Shown: positions 10,187 to 22,330, counted from the stretch's first letter. The stretch: DNA of 64,000 bases from Scilla litardierei (GCA_030789695.1 CM061142.1:155530714-155594713), one strand, 5' to 3'. The notes: generated from the letters alone by a model not told the origin. A program made the numbers and translations.

Positions 10187-11848
10187 TGTTGGTAACAACG
10201 ATCTATGAACTTCGTGTTTGATGATAACAAACGTGTGTGAACTTTTTTAATGTGTGTGTTAAGTGTTTCAGGAAAGGCAAAGCTTGACGAGACTTATTGT
10301 GAGACGCGATCAATATGATGGGGAGAAGGTGATACTCAACTTGGCTTGGTGAGGTCATTGTTTTATACACTAGGATAGCCGAAACAAAGAAAAAAAAGCC
10401 CTGGGAAGTTTTAGGGATTTTTTTTAGTGGTCATTGGTTAGCCGAAACAAAAGAAAAGCCCAGGGGATTTTTTTTAAGCGTAACTCATTGTTTTCAGGCC
10501 GGATTGTTATAACTCATTGTTATAAGAGTAACTCATTTTTAGTGGTCATTGTTTTCAGGCCGGATTTTTGAGTCTTCAAAAAAAATAATAAACAATTTAT
10601 AGGACGTCCACTTTAAAAAAGTGGAGAGCATGCCCTAGAAAAATTAACACAGAACCGCAATTCTTTTACCCTTGGTACCCTCCTCTCAGCCGCACAAAGG
10701 GAGAACACAACAAAAAAAACACCAGTGTTGATCCCATTTTTTTGAGTGATTCTGTGCACAGCCGCACTCCCCCTTGAGAATCTCAATAAAATAGAATAGA
10801 TTTGCTTCAGAAAAAATTGATTTTCGTTGTCAAGCACTTTCAATTGCAGGGAGCGCATGGTGCTTTCTTGTTCTTCCCAAAAGTTCATGAAAAGCCACAT
10901 CCTTTGATAATCTCCAAGAGGCACATCCGAATTCAGAAAGGAGGCAAGCCGAATCAAAAGGAAATCCTTCAGGGCTGTAAGTTTTTTTTGTGTGTGATAT
11001 TCCCTTGAAAAAATCACAGGAGCACATTATTTTTTTTTTCTGATAATCTTTCCAAGAGCTGCAATCCTGGAGACTCTCTGCCGTTGTTTTGTTGTGTGTC
11101 TTTCCTTAGGTGAGAAGTCCTGTTGCCGAAAGAAAGTGTTGGGCAGCAAATTGCAAGTCTGTGCATAAAATTTTTTTTGGGAGAAGGACGGCCACATATT
11201 TGTTTTGTTTGAAAGATCAGAGAGCTGGGTGAAGGGTATAACTACACAAGCCACAAGTTTTGTTATGTTTTTTTGACTGAGGTTGCAATCACCCTGCTCA
11301 AATCCCCAAGAACAGAAATTGGTCTTTCTTCCAAGGAGTTGCCGTGATTACACAAGGGATTACTACTTGTCAGATTGATCTGACCACGTGCTGAACAACA
11401 GAGACACCGACACCATCACAACTGAGCAATTCTAAACTCATACTCTGTTATATTTTGTGATATTGGTGTTGTGAACTTTGTAGAACAATTTTTATTTATT
11501 TTGGGGACTTGGCTAGTTGGGACTAGCCAAGAGAGAGAGGCTTTACTAGAATTGTTATTGTTTGGGCACTTTGGTGAGTGCAGGTGCTGAGAGCCAGGTG
11601 AGTGTAGGGTTGGTGCCCTAGCTACAGGTTGTACCAGTTAACTCTAATAATCTAGTATTGCTTTTGGGGCTGGATGTAGGTCGTGGGTGCGACCGAACCA
11701 GGGTATATCGCCTGTGCATGCTGTGACTGTTTTTCTATACTCTGCAACTGGTTTATTGTGCTATAACTGCGTGTGATTTCTCGTGGGTTGCACGAGAATT
11801 TTTATAAGCCTATTCACCCCCCCTTTAGGCTTAGATCCAGATCCAACA
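10187..11848 (+). repeat. S1 3' LTR
   Basis: The sequence matches 2182-3848 apart from scattered substitutions and homopolymer length changes. It ends CCAACA at 11848 and is followed by the second ACGAC copy (11849-11853). Confidence 0.95.
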
Positions 11849-11853
11849 ACGAC

Positions 11854-13399
11854 CACGGTGTCCCTCTTCCTGCCTCAGCCGTGGGTGTGACCGGGGTTCG
11901 CCTTAGGGGGGTTTCGCCGGGGGGAATAAGGCCTTGGCACCGAGAGTCTCCTCGGCCAACGCGTGTCTCTCCGCCATAGCAACCAATGCCTCATAGTCGG
12001 TTGGCGGATCCCGAAGCAGGGATTTGTGGAGGCTCCGAGTCCACAACCCCGATTTGAAGGCCAGCATAAGCACCTCATCGCCACATGTCACCACCGCCCG
12101 TCTCTCCTCCTGAAAGCAGCGGAGGTACCTACCCGTTGTCTCTCCCTCCCCTTGGACTATCGTGCTGAGATAGTCTAAGGGCTTCTTTTTCGTCTGCCCG
12201 GCCCGGAACTCTTGGCAGAACTTATGGGATAGTTCGCCAAAGCTCCCTACGGACCTCGCGGGAAAGCCAAAGTACCAGTCCAACGCGGTGTCCCTCAGGC
12301 TTTGGGAGAAATGTCGGCATAGGAATGCCTCATCCACGTCCTGGGCCTCCATCGCCCCCCGGTATTGCTGCACGTGCGTGAGGGGGTCGCCTCTCCCGTT
12401 GTATGTGGCCAAGTGAGGGGGTTTGAACCTTATGGGCCTTGGGGCGGACGTGATCCACCGTGCAAGTGGCGTGGCTTCCACCGGGTAGGTTGGGCGGCCC
12501 GGCACATCCCCTCTCCGCCATTCGGGGGTTTGGCTTCGGTCGCGTCTCGGCCGTCGACGGTCCTCCGTCCCCAGGGAGTAGCCCGACTGTCGCCCGGCGG
12601 GGCTCCTTCCCCGGGTCGAGGACTCGACGGGTTGCGGGCTACGGTTCTCCCAGTGCCAGCGCCTCCCGGCCAGCTCTTCCCGGGCCTCCATCTGTTCTTG
12701 ATTCTCCCGAAGGAGTCTCTCGCGCTCGGCGGTGAGGAAGCGTAGTTGTCGACAAACGGCTTCCTCGTGCAGGGTATCGGAGGGGTGGTGCTGGTGATGC
12801 GGGCCACCTCCTCCAGGTGGGGACCTGTTCAGCAACGGGTCCCGCCTGTTCCCGGGCTGCCGGCCCATCGCCGTCTCTTTCAGGGCTCCATGGTTGCTCC
12901 TGTTTTCTCTCCTTAGCCTCTCGCGCTCCGCGACGATGAAGCGGAGTTGGTGGCGGGCGGCCTCTTCTTCCTGGTAGGCCCTCTGGGCGGTCTCGGCCGC
13001 CTCGTCCAAACGCCTCTGCGCAGCGGCCGCCTCCCCCAGGCGCCTCCACCACTGCGCAACTTCCATCTCCTCTTCCAGGAGCCTTTGCTGGGCCGCAATC
13101 TCCTCGGCGAGCCCCCTGTCCTCTCCCTCCTCCTCGAACTGAAAGCGGAGGTTCTGCCTCACGTTCTGGGGCTCTGAGGGGCCGGGCGGAGGCTCCGTTT
13201 CAGCCATCTGATAGTCTCCCCTGGCCTGAGTAACGGCCTCGAAGCTTTTCAGGACGGCGTGGGCGGAAGTGCGTTCAGTTTCGACGCCCACCCCCAGAAG
13301 GGGGTCGGACGCCGGGGTGATTTGTAGAGAGAGCGGTTCCTGATCCACGGGATCTTTGCAGTGGTCAGGGTTCCGCGGGATCGGCATGGAGTCTAACAT
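11854..13399 (-). pseudogene. gag: Tat-like Ty3 gag N-terminal part, split by S1
   Basis: An open minus-strand frame starts at ATG 13399, sixteen bases inside the primer site. It encodes an Arg/Glu-rich N-terminal region with long helical, probably coiled-coil stretches (EEEMEVAQWWRRLGE and similar). The retrotransposon gag capsid domain follows in the last third (LATYNGRGDPLTHVQQYR, ALDWYFGF, RYLRCFQEER), ending near AEETLGAKALFPP. TAA at 11903-11905 interrupts the frame, which otherwise continues to the S1 insertion at 11853 and resumes at 2176 in the same phase once S1 and one ACGAC are removed. The frame therefore already had, or later gained, a nonsense codon near the insertion. The product would have been the particle protein of the Ty3 element. 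Confidence 0.85.
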
Positions 13400-13414
13400 G
13401 GGTGTGACCCTTCG

Positions 13415-13432
13415 TTCCCATAGACGGCGCCA
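13415..13432 (-). other. Primer binding site of Tat-like Ty3 element
   Basis: On the minus strand, TGGCGCCGTCTATGGGAA lies two bases inside the LTR end at 13435. A TGGCGCC start is usual for plant Ty3 elements of the Tat/Athila type. The exact tRNA cannot be named from the sequence alone. Confidence 0.8.
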
Positions 13433-13434
13433 AT

Positions 13435-14526
13435 TGTTACGAGGTGGAACTCGCGTACAATGAATTTGTATTATGGGGAACCAAGGGCATGATGGTTATG
13501 TGGAGAAGAAGGTGTAGGTAGGCTGTTTTACAAGTGATTGGTGGGGTGAAGAGGTTGGATTCGCTGCCGGTGGTGCTCACGGGATCGTATCTCACCGGAC
13601 GTAGCTGAGGGAGGTTGGACGGCGGGGGGCTGACGCTGACTTTGGTCAAGGGGCGAGCTCTCCTGCAGCACGAACAGCTCGTCAGAAGGGTGGGGTTGGG
13701 GTTCAACCCTTAGCCCCTCCGATGCCTAAGTCAGTAAAAGGGCTTAAAAGGGGGGCTAGACACGCCGGCCGGACTAACGGTGTGTCCGCCTCGCGTGACG
13801 AGCTATAGGTGGGAGAACAAAGATATGGAGGACCTTTGCTCTCGTGTGTGAATAATAGAATATGAGAGAGAATTCTCCAACCCCCTCTCCGTAAGAGGAG
13901 AGGGGGTATTTATACCTGGCGGGTGATGACTAGGCGTGCTGAGCTGGCTTGGGTGCCAGCGGAAGCTTCGGACAAGGACATCAGGAACAGGAGTTTCTGA
14001 CCTGCTTCTGTCAGGCGGCGCAACGGCCAATGGGTGCTTTTGTCGGGATGTCAGGGCCGAAAGCACTAACCGTCGGACGGGTCAGCCGCCTGGGGGGTGC
14101 TTTGTCAGGCGGTCAGGTGACGTATGTGTCAGTCGTGTCCTTATCCTAAGCTGTTTGTCGTTAGCGACGAACTAAAGGTCTGGCTGTCATTCTGGGCGCC
14201 GCGGTTCGCGGGAGTCGGGCGGGCCGTTCCGATCGGGGGTTGTCCGGCCGTTACGGAAGGATACGTCCGTGCCCGTCAATAGGCCTGGCCTAGCTACCCA
14301 AGCGTCCCCAAGCGTGCTACCCCGGCGGGTCGGGCGGCGGCGGTTGTTCGCCTCGGCCGGTCGCGATTGTTCGCCTCGGCCGGTTCGAGGAACGCTGCAA
14401 GGCGCGCCTGTCTTCACGATGCCCCGGATTTTCGGGGCGGCGGCCCTTTTGTGAAATGGTGAGTTAATGGGGTATGTTAGCGAATTCGGGCGGGAGTCAG
14501 GCTCCTACGATCTTTAGGTCGTAACA
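13435..14526 (-). repeat. 5' LTR of Tat-like Ty3 element
   Basis: This 1,092 bp LTR has perfect eight-base terminal inverted repeats TGTTACGA/TCGTAACA. Gag and primer site lie at its lower-coordinate side, so it is the 5' LTR of a minus-strand element. A TATAAATA box lies at 13907-13914 on the minus strand. Flanking bases at its outer end read GAGCT. The matching copy should lie beyond the 3' LTR, left of the window, so the duplication cannot be verified here. Confidence 0.9.
13907..13914 (-). promoter_or_regulatory. TATA box in Tat-like LTR
   Basis: TATAAATA on the minus strand, in a GC-rich context within the LTR and pointing toward gag, is the likely core promoter of the Ty3 element. Confidence 0.65.
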
Positions 14527-15246
14527 GAGCTGAATGTACATCTTTGCTCTACTGACGGTGAGCCTCTTCCGGACCCCACTCGTTATCGACATCTTGTTGG
14601 CAGTCTGGTCTATCTTGGGATCACTCGGCAGGATATTTCATATTCCGTGCACATCCTGAGCCAGTTTGTTTCTGCACCTACTCAGCTTCACTACAGCCAC
14701 CTTCTTCGTGTCATGCGTTATCTGCGCGGGACCAGCCACCGTCAATTATTCTTTCCACGCTCTGGCCCTTTACAGCTCCATGCTTACTCTGATGCGACTT
14801 GGGCCAGTGATCCTTCTGATCATCGGTCTCTATCTGCTTATTGCGTCTTCCTAGGTGGCTCTCTCATCACTTGGAAGACCAAGAAGCAGCATGCGGTTTC
14901 TCGATCGAGTGCAGAGGCTGAGTTACGTGCTATGGCCTTGTTGACAGCAGAGATTATTTGGCTACGTTGGTTACTTGAGGATTTTGGCGTGTCTATTTCC
15001 ACACCTACTCCTTTGTTGTCTGACAGTACAGGTGCCATCAGTATTGCTCGTGACCCGGTGAAGCATGAGCTCACCAAGCACATTGGTGTGGACGCCTTTT
15101 TTACGCGTTCACAGGTACGGGATGAGGTTATTGCTCTACAGTATGTGCCTTCTGAGTATCAGCTCGCGGATTTCTTCACAAAGGCCCAGACCAGAGCACA
15201 TCACAGTTTTTATCTTTCCAAACTCAGTGTTGTTGATCCACCATGA
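14527..15246 (+). pseudogene. Copia reverse transcriptase/RNase H tail, cut by Ty3 insertion
   Basis: An open frame begins exactly at the Ty3 LTR border and runs 240 codons to TGA 15244-15246. It starts in the C-terminal reverse transcriptase region (RYRHLVGSLVYLGITRQDI). The full RNase H domain follows (YSDATWASDPSDHRSLS, SRSSAEAELRAM) and the copia end motif (KHELTKHIGVDAFFTR, PSEYQLADFFTKA). It is a Retrofit/Hopscotch-like copia type, clearly different from the Sireviruses. No internal stops are visible, so the element was probably fairly young when the Ty3 element landed in it. The rest of pol lies left of the Ty3 element, outside the window. Confidence 0.9.
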
Positions 15247-15247
15247 G

Positions 15248-15259
15248 TTTGAGGGGGGG
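15248..15259 (+). other. Polypurine tract of the cut copia element
   Basis: TTGAGGGGGGGTG, five codons' length after the pol stop, ends at the TGTTAG LTR start and fits a plus-strand primer. Confidence 0.7.
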
Positions 15260-15379
15260 TGTTAGATGTATATGTCCCTTTGTATAGGGTCTTTTGTGCT
15301 TATTTACCTTTCCCTGTACTCTATATATATCGGGCTATTTCCCTTGGAATAATACAAGAGAGTTTATTCCTAATAATCA
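15260..15379 (+). repeat. Probable short 3' LTR of the cut copia element
   Basis: It starts TGTTAGATGTATATG directly after the polypurine tract. It contains CTATATATAT (TATA-like) and an AATAAT/ACAAGAGAG stretch typical of short copia LTRs. The end near TTCCTAATAATCA is a guess, because the expected TAACA terminus is not intact and the 5' LTR is not in the window. Confidence 0.5.
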
Positions 15380-16070
15380 CATGGAAGAAAATAGCAGTTA
15401 TGGAACAATATCTACCGCATTATCCTCCAGAGAAGAAAATTCATCAATTGAACAGTATTCCATGCATCAAGAACAAGCAGAAGTTAGAAACATCTTCATA
15501 TGTGAGTAGCATCCCACCTCTTGGAAAACCAGTAGTGTAACTAAAAAATGACAACAAAGTCACCAGCAAGACATCAATGTACGCATGTATCAAACTCACC
15601 AATCCCTAGGCAAATGCCAAGTACATGACTCAATATATACTTGAAACATTTCATGGCATAAATATGGATGATCTGATAAAGCCCTCAAAAGGGAATCAAA
15701 AATATCATTGAAGTATGAAAGAGAATGACATAGAAATATGAAGACTTACAACAAATTTCATTATAGGCTTGTTTGCAAAATAATATACCAGTTCCTTCGT
15801 ACATCCAAACATATATATCAAATATACAGAACTCGTAAAACAAAATATAAATAGTTTGCGATGAACATATACCTAAAGGTCGCTAAGATGTGGATAATCA
15901 TCGCTGTGCTGATCCCAATTATTATGGCACCTAAATCGGGTGAAGATGTTGACACACCCGCTCATGTGCCCTACATGTTATTAAACAATTAAAATATTAA
16001 ATAAACTAACAACATTAAACAATTAAAATAGAACTAATACTTAAAACAGAAATTGAAAGCATGTGAATAA
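15380..16070. other. Unassigned AT-rich stretch
   Basis: No supported gene. Short minus-strand exon-like pieces with plausible splice borders (for example around 15895-15985) may belong to the decayed transposase-type gene further right, but no domain is recognisable. Confidence 0.3.
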
Positions 16071-16473
16071 GGGAAAAGGGGATCTAGGGTGCCTCCTTAG
16101 ATGAAATCTAAGGAGGCGCCCCGATTTTTCCCCATCTCCAACAAATTTTTTAGAAATTTTTTTCCATGGGTTTTTTGTTCACATCATGGATGATCAACAT
16201 ACCAAATTTCAAGGGATTCAAATACTTTTTGAGCATCCATATACCCCTTGCAACTTAAACGGTCTAAAAACGTGCTGAAAAACCCATGAAATTGCAAGGG
16301 ATAGATGAGGGCTCAAAAAGTATTGGAATCCCTTGAAATTTGGTATGTTGATCATCCATGAGGTGAACAACAATCCCACGAAAAAAAATTTCCAAAAAAA
16401 TATAGGAGATGGTGGGAAATGGGGGCGCCTCCTTAGATTGAATCTAAGGAGGCACCTTAGGATCCCTTTACCC
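16071..16473. mobile_element. Foldback MITE, about 400 bp
   Basis: The two halves pair over most of their length. The outer arms are GGGAAAAGGGGATCTA with GCCTCCTTAGAT on the left and the complementary ATCTAAGGAGGC with GATCCCTTTACCC on the right. Inner arms pair around 16180-16250 with 16305-16365. AATAA flanks both ends and may be the target duplication. There is no coding capacity. The superfamily is uncertain. Confidence 0.7.
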
Positions 16474-16477
16474 AATA

Positions 16478-16637
16478 AGGGAAAGGTTGGAATCCCTTGA
16501 AATTTTGTATGTTGATCATCCATGAGGTGAACAACAATCCCACGAAAAAAATTTTCCAAAAAAATATAGGAGATGGTGGGAAATGGGGGCGCCTCCTTAG
16601 ATTGAATCTAAGGAGGCACCTTAGGATCCTTTTACCC
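16478..16637. repeat. Second copy of the right half of the MITE
   Basis: About 150 bp nearly identical to 16325-16473 follow directly, starting TTGGAATCCCTTGAAATTTT and ending GATCCTTTTACCC. The right arm is therefore tandemly duplicated without its left arm. Confidence 0.85.
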
Positions 16638-17620
16638 ATTGAATAACTTAAATTTGAAGGAATTATACCAGTACCGAAAATAAGGATGAAAGGTCAACTC
16701 CATATTTCCTACCTAAAATAGTGACTGCTTCCTTGAATACTTGTACATCACTCTTCAGTTGCATATTCTCTTCCAATACCTATGTAGCAACATTGAAGGA
16801 GGAATTGGTGCTAGAGGTCGAACAAATTGTTCCCAATATCTGTGCGGGGGTAGCAGCCAAAGGAAACCGAAACCCACAAGATAGAATCACTCCACCAGTC
16901 ACTTCATTCCATAATAAAGGGTCAAAATCCAGATAAGTGATCTGGTCTTCCTAACGTACTTGTGTATCCGTTCCCGAGGCCTTTCCTACACGTAATAAAC
17001 TAATTGAACATACTTTATCCAAATTGATAACAATTAACGAACATTCATTCAACATATAGTATGAAAGAACTTACGGAGACAACTCGAGATCGATCGCTAA
17101 CGAAAGCCACCTACCTCTTATGCACCAAATCAAAGACCTTTGTGTGGGTCACCTTATGTCTCTCAGGTCCATGCCTTATAAGTTCGATCAAATTTTAAGT
17201 TCAAAATATTAACTACAGCAAAAAAGTCAAGTAATAATTCGAGAAACATTCAATAAATACACACAATAGTAGTTGCTCACGATGCTGGTTAACGGTAAAA
17301 GAACCCACACAGTGAGTGGCATGTATGTTACCAGTGAAAGAAACACCACACATATTCTTCTTAACCTGTGCCAATGTATTCTTCCACTTATCTGTATTCC
17401 AGTAGACTCACAAGTCCATCCAGATGGCTGGTATTCTTGTTTTTCTTTTGAGTCGATTGGAAGTCTTTAGACATGTTGTGGACCATTTGTTTAGCCCATA
17501 TGTCCCTTGCACACTCCTCATCGACAGGGTTATGCAGGGGATACAATTTCTATTAAATTTGAATTAAAAAATTGCTATTTATAAAAACATAATTATAAGA
17601 ATAAATTACATATATATATA

Positions 17621-17882
<262 letters not shown>

Positions 17883-17884
17883 GA

Positions 17885-18371
<487 letters not shown>

Positions 18372-18589
18372 CACCAGCATGCGTGAATTACCTTAGTGAC
18401 ATCTCACATATATTGCTTGTGCTCCGCTGTCACAACTCTAAATGTCGACCATGCTCTTTTACATATTCCCCTCATTATGATCATGGACTGTCCAATAATA
18501 TCTGTATCCAAGAAACTACATAGCTTTCATACAAATTAAAACATGAATCGCTAGTATATCATTAAATAATCCTTTTATTAATTAAAATG

Positions 18590-21154
18590 TGTAATAACCC
18601 TAATATTTATATACGTGTATTAGTACGCGTTTTTGAAGTACGTGTGTGTATAAATTTTTCTTAATATTTCCATATTTTTCCTAATTTTGTGGTGAAGGAA
18701 TTATTTTTAAATAATTTCTAATCGTCATTTGGATTTAATTATATGGAGTAATTGGAAGAAATACTTGTATAAGAGGGAGTATGAGTATTTAAGAGGAGTA
18801 TTTTATTTATCAAAAAATACAAAATCCTAAAAATTTTCCATGGCAACACCTCCTACTTGAGAAGTGTGAGCATGCTCTTAATCTCTACCTAACTTCCCCC
18901 ACATGGCATGCTTAGGGGAATTTGAATTGATGATGAGGCAAATGCAAGGAATAAAAGGGAAATTTTTTTGAGAAAAATGAAGTGGAAAAAAGGAAAGAAA
19001 ATAGAAAAGAGAAGATCCCTCCCTCCCTCATTCTAGCACCCAGCTCACACACCCTCACTCTCTTCTCCAGTCCACACAAACAGCCTTGATGGCTTGTTCA
19101 TTTCCAAAACTTAAACCCAAACTTTAGAAGGAGAAAAGAGCTAGCTTTCAGAGGGTCATCAAGGAGAAAAAGGGCTCCAGAATTGTTGAAGGAAAAGCTC
19201 AGGTAGGATCTTAACTAATCTAGTTAGGATGTAGTTTAGAATCGCATGAAATTCAATTTCTATCGTAACTGAAATTGAAGGTCGAAAGAAACCACACGGC
19301 TGAGTCAAGGCCGTGTGATAGTCGTGTCATCACCCATACGATCGAGTCATGACTGTCTGGCGATCGTTCTACCATCAGAAGAGTCACACGGCTGTGTCGA
19401 ACTATCACACGACTGTGTCGACCCTCGAATCTCTCGACTGCATCGACTTAAACGCAAAACAAGCAAATCAAGTTCAACTCAACCCACATGGTCGTGTCGA
19501 ACTTGAAACGACCATGTGGAGTTACTTTTGAGATTGGACCATTTTACCACACACACCACCGTGTGAGAGTACCATATGGTCGTGTGGTCTCTTTGTTAGC
19601 ATTTGAAACATCATACACCACACGGCTGTGTGGAGGAAACCACACGATCGTGAGGGATGGTTTCTTGAGTTTCTTCAGTGTTCACCACACGACCGTGTGG
19701 GGAGCCCAAACGGCCGTGTGTCCTTATCTTTCCAGTTTTTGATAATTTGTTGATCTATTCTTTTACTACTGTTATGTTATATAAGAACCATCTTATGAAT
19801 GTTATTTATGTGGCACATTATAAATTAGTTTATATGCTAATAATCCATTGGAAATCATGAAATCCATGATATCATTTAAGTTGTTATGTAAGAAATAAAA
19901 CATTCCTCTGTAATTTTCATATGAGATTGGAAAAGAAAAAGAAAGTACATAATGATAATGGATAAGATGAAGGTATCCATATAATATGATGCAATGAAAT
20001 ATGGAATGTGAAAGTGGTATTGAGACCATGAAAATGAAAGTAACATGAATTATTGAAATTAAAAGTGAGATGAGTGCAAGAGTCTGGAGGTTTCAATCCA
20101 TTCTAAAATTGGTGAAGATCTAGATATGGGTTTTGGGGGAGGAACACATGTAAAAGTAGGCATTAAGGAGTGGACACAGATTTAATTCTCACTCGCACTC
20201 CAGAAATGGAGAGTTAGCTGGAGTTATAGAGACCGGTGATATACTCATGATGTACCATTAGGTAACTGATGGTTTTCTTCGTTTGACCAGAAAACCCTAG
20301 AATTATCTCACTCCCAAAAGGAAAAGTTACGAGAGGCCCCTGCAGTTCTCGTGTCACTTTTTGGGTACCACTTTTCATCCACCTTGTATGAAGTCCAGCT
20401 CCTTAAGTGTCCTACTATTTACACGGGTTTCCAAACATTCAAACTGATAATTTGATGTAATTGACATAAATTCTTAAATGATGCTAGTTCTTGTTGATAT
20501 GTTCCTCAATTTACTTTCAGCATTGTATGATATAATTTGTTTACATATATGTGTTCTGTGGACCCCTTTACTTCTGTAGACCACCTCCTTAGATATGTAG
20601 TCTGGTTCTAAATTGGGCCTTACCTAGTTTAGTTAGGTATCATACTAGGTCACGCGTTGACGTATCCCATCTACGTTTTTCAGGTTCCGAGTTAGAGATG
20701 CCAGAGCAGACTCAAGTTCAGCAAATCACTCTATCTTCAGAGGTACAGATGGAGACTTACGGAGATTTTGTTCACCCAGACTTCCCTGGGTAGACTAGGG
20801 AGTGTGTTATACCGGGTGTGGACCCTTTTTGGTTTCTTTTTTAGGGTTGGGGTTTCTTTGACTTTTCCCACTTTTACTCCTGTACAGTTTGGAGTTGTAC
20901 GATGTACTTCTATTATATGTAATGCCGTTGTATTTCCTTTTTAGTACTTGTGGATTTTAATTCTGTTGGAACATTGTATTGTACTTTACTTGCTGTACTA
21001 TTTCAATATATCATAATGGCATGTATGAATAGTTTTGTCAAAGCACAATTAATGCCTTGTAGTATTCAGACGATAGGGCTCGAAGGCTATATTTGAATAC
21101 TACGGTGGCCTAGTCAGCTATGCATCTTCTATATTTGGAAGAGCTGGGTGTGAC
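18590..21154 (+). repeat. 5' LTR of Tekay/Del-like Ty3 element
   Basis: The proposed LTR begins TGTAATAACCC and ends GGGTGTGACA, about 2.56 kb, which fits long Tekay LTRs. A decayed gag begins about 200 bp further on. The following GTTTTTGTGGTGG could be a decayed initiator-tRNA primer site but matches poorly. The other LTR is not in the window. An array of inverted CACACG/CGTGTG words lies within it. No gene is supported in the LTR. Confidence 0.6.
19285..19725. repeat. Array of CACACGRCCGTGTG-type palindromes in the Tekay-like LTR
   Basis: Roughly ten imperfect inverted words such as ACACGGCTGTGT, CACACGACTGTGTCG, CACACGACCGTGTGG and AACGGCCGTGTG recur at spacings of 20-60 bp. The DNA between them is unrelated, so this is not a simple tandem repeat. 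Confidence 0.8.
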
Positions 21155-21359
21155 AGGTTTTTGTGGTGGCCCATGTAGGTCAGCTCACGCTGTGATATAC
21201 ATAAGACTACTACAAGTAAAGGTCCAACATTATAATCCAATACTTTTGTACTGAATTCTATTTCTTCTGTTCCATCTTGCAGTATAAATAGCTGGAATGG
21301 AATATCCGAGAACATGACTTCTGCTTCAGATGTGGCTTCATCCGAGTCAACCTTGATGG

Positions 21360-22330
21360 CAAAGGTACTGATGGGCATATAAGATCATCTGAATCAGCAT
21401 GACGAGAAGTTGACTAGCATCCTGGTATAGAAGAAGGGAGGATTTAGACAGTTTAGAGCCTTGCATCCAAAGTCTATTTCGGTCAAAGAGAGTCCTTTAG
21501 ATGTAGATGAGTGGATTAGACATACAGTGGATGACCTGACGGTAATTGGGTATCTGTAGGATGGATGGATGGATGCCATGAAGCGGCAACTAACGCATTA
21601 GGCCAGAGACTGGTAGGATGCACAAGAGTTACATTTGACCAGACCAGTCTCATGGGAGAAGTTTAGGGAGTTGTTTGAGGCTCAGTTTCTTCCCGAAACG
21701 AAGAAGGATGAGTTGCGTTTGCAGTTTGAGCACCTAACTCAGGGGCGACGGAGTGTGGATGCATATGACACAGAATTTTCATTACTGAGCAAGTTTACTC
21801 CAGAGTTGTGAAGTCAGACGTCATCATGGCCAGACATTTCAGGATGGGATTGGACACAGAGTTTAGAGCAGCCATGTCCACATTGGACATGCCTACACAT
21901 GAGGCCGTACTGAAGGCGGCCAAGATGCATGATACACACCTGAGGAGTGTAAGGAGGGCACCAATAGTAGCATAGAAATGCCCTACTGGACAACAGATGA
22001 GCTTTATGAGGCCGATTTAGACCACTCAATTTAGGAGACTTGGAGCTTTACCAGTACCCCAAGGGTGAGTGTCTTTCCAACATTGTGGCAAGCCAGGGCT
22101 TGAGAAGAAAGATTGTAGATTTCTTATCGGGCAATGTTATACATGTGGTCAGATCGAGCACAGCAGCAGATAGTGTCCACAACAGGGTCAGACCTCGGCA
22201 CCAGTGGCACCAGTGGCAGCCAGGCCGATACAGTATAGGGCCCTTCCAGTTGCTCCACAGAGACTTCCACTACCAGCACCACCAGTTTCCAACATTATTT
22301 TCCCTAGAGAACCACCTATGCCTACCTAGC
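21360..22330 (+). pseudogene. Tekay/Del-like Ty3 gag (decayed)
   Basis: Plus-strand pieces match the gag capsid domain: FRALHPKSISVKESPLDVDE, an IGYL segment, the ARDW segment, WEKFRELFEAQFLPETKKDE, LTQGRRSVDAYDTEF and SLLSKFTPEL (about 21440-21810). A zinc-knuckle remnant CYTCGQIEH lies near 22130. Multiple stops and frameshifts are present, so no protein is made. Confidence 0.7.

Larger units (their letters stand above)
2182..11848 (+). mobile_element. S1: complete Sirevirus-like Ty1/copia retrotransposon, 9.67 kb
   Basis: All structural parts are present: two LTRs of about 1.66 kb with TG...CA ends, an ACGAC duplication, an iMet-type primer site, gag, and pol in copia order (protease, integrase, reverse transcriptase, RNase H). 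A 1.3 kb 3' non-coding region with several purine-rich tracts ends at a final polypurine tract. Long LTRs, long gag and repeated polypurine tracts are Sirevirus hallmarks. It has no envelope-like gene. The LTRs differ, by eye, at only about a dozen to fifteen bases plus homopolymer indels, so it is young. Coding is broken by nonsense codons at 4896-4898, 5778-5780 and 8778-8780, so this copy is probably not autonomous unless readthrough occurs. It lies in the gag gene of the Tat-like element. Confidence 0.93.

Noticed and set aside
12330..13177. Plus-strand and other-phase frames over the Ty3 gag
   Set aside because: Shadows of the GC-rich minus-strand gag; no motifs of their own.
15259..15540. 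93-codon frame after the copia RNase H
   Set aside because: Spans the LTR and unassigned DNA, with no domain; a chance frame.
19802..20029. Small frames in the Tekay-like LTR
   Set aside because: AT-rich, no start context or domain, inside a non-coding LTR.
21118..21378. Minus-strand 86-codon frame next to the Tekay-like gag
   Set aside because: Overlaps the decayed plus-strand leader/gag region and has no recognisable motif.
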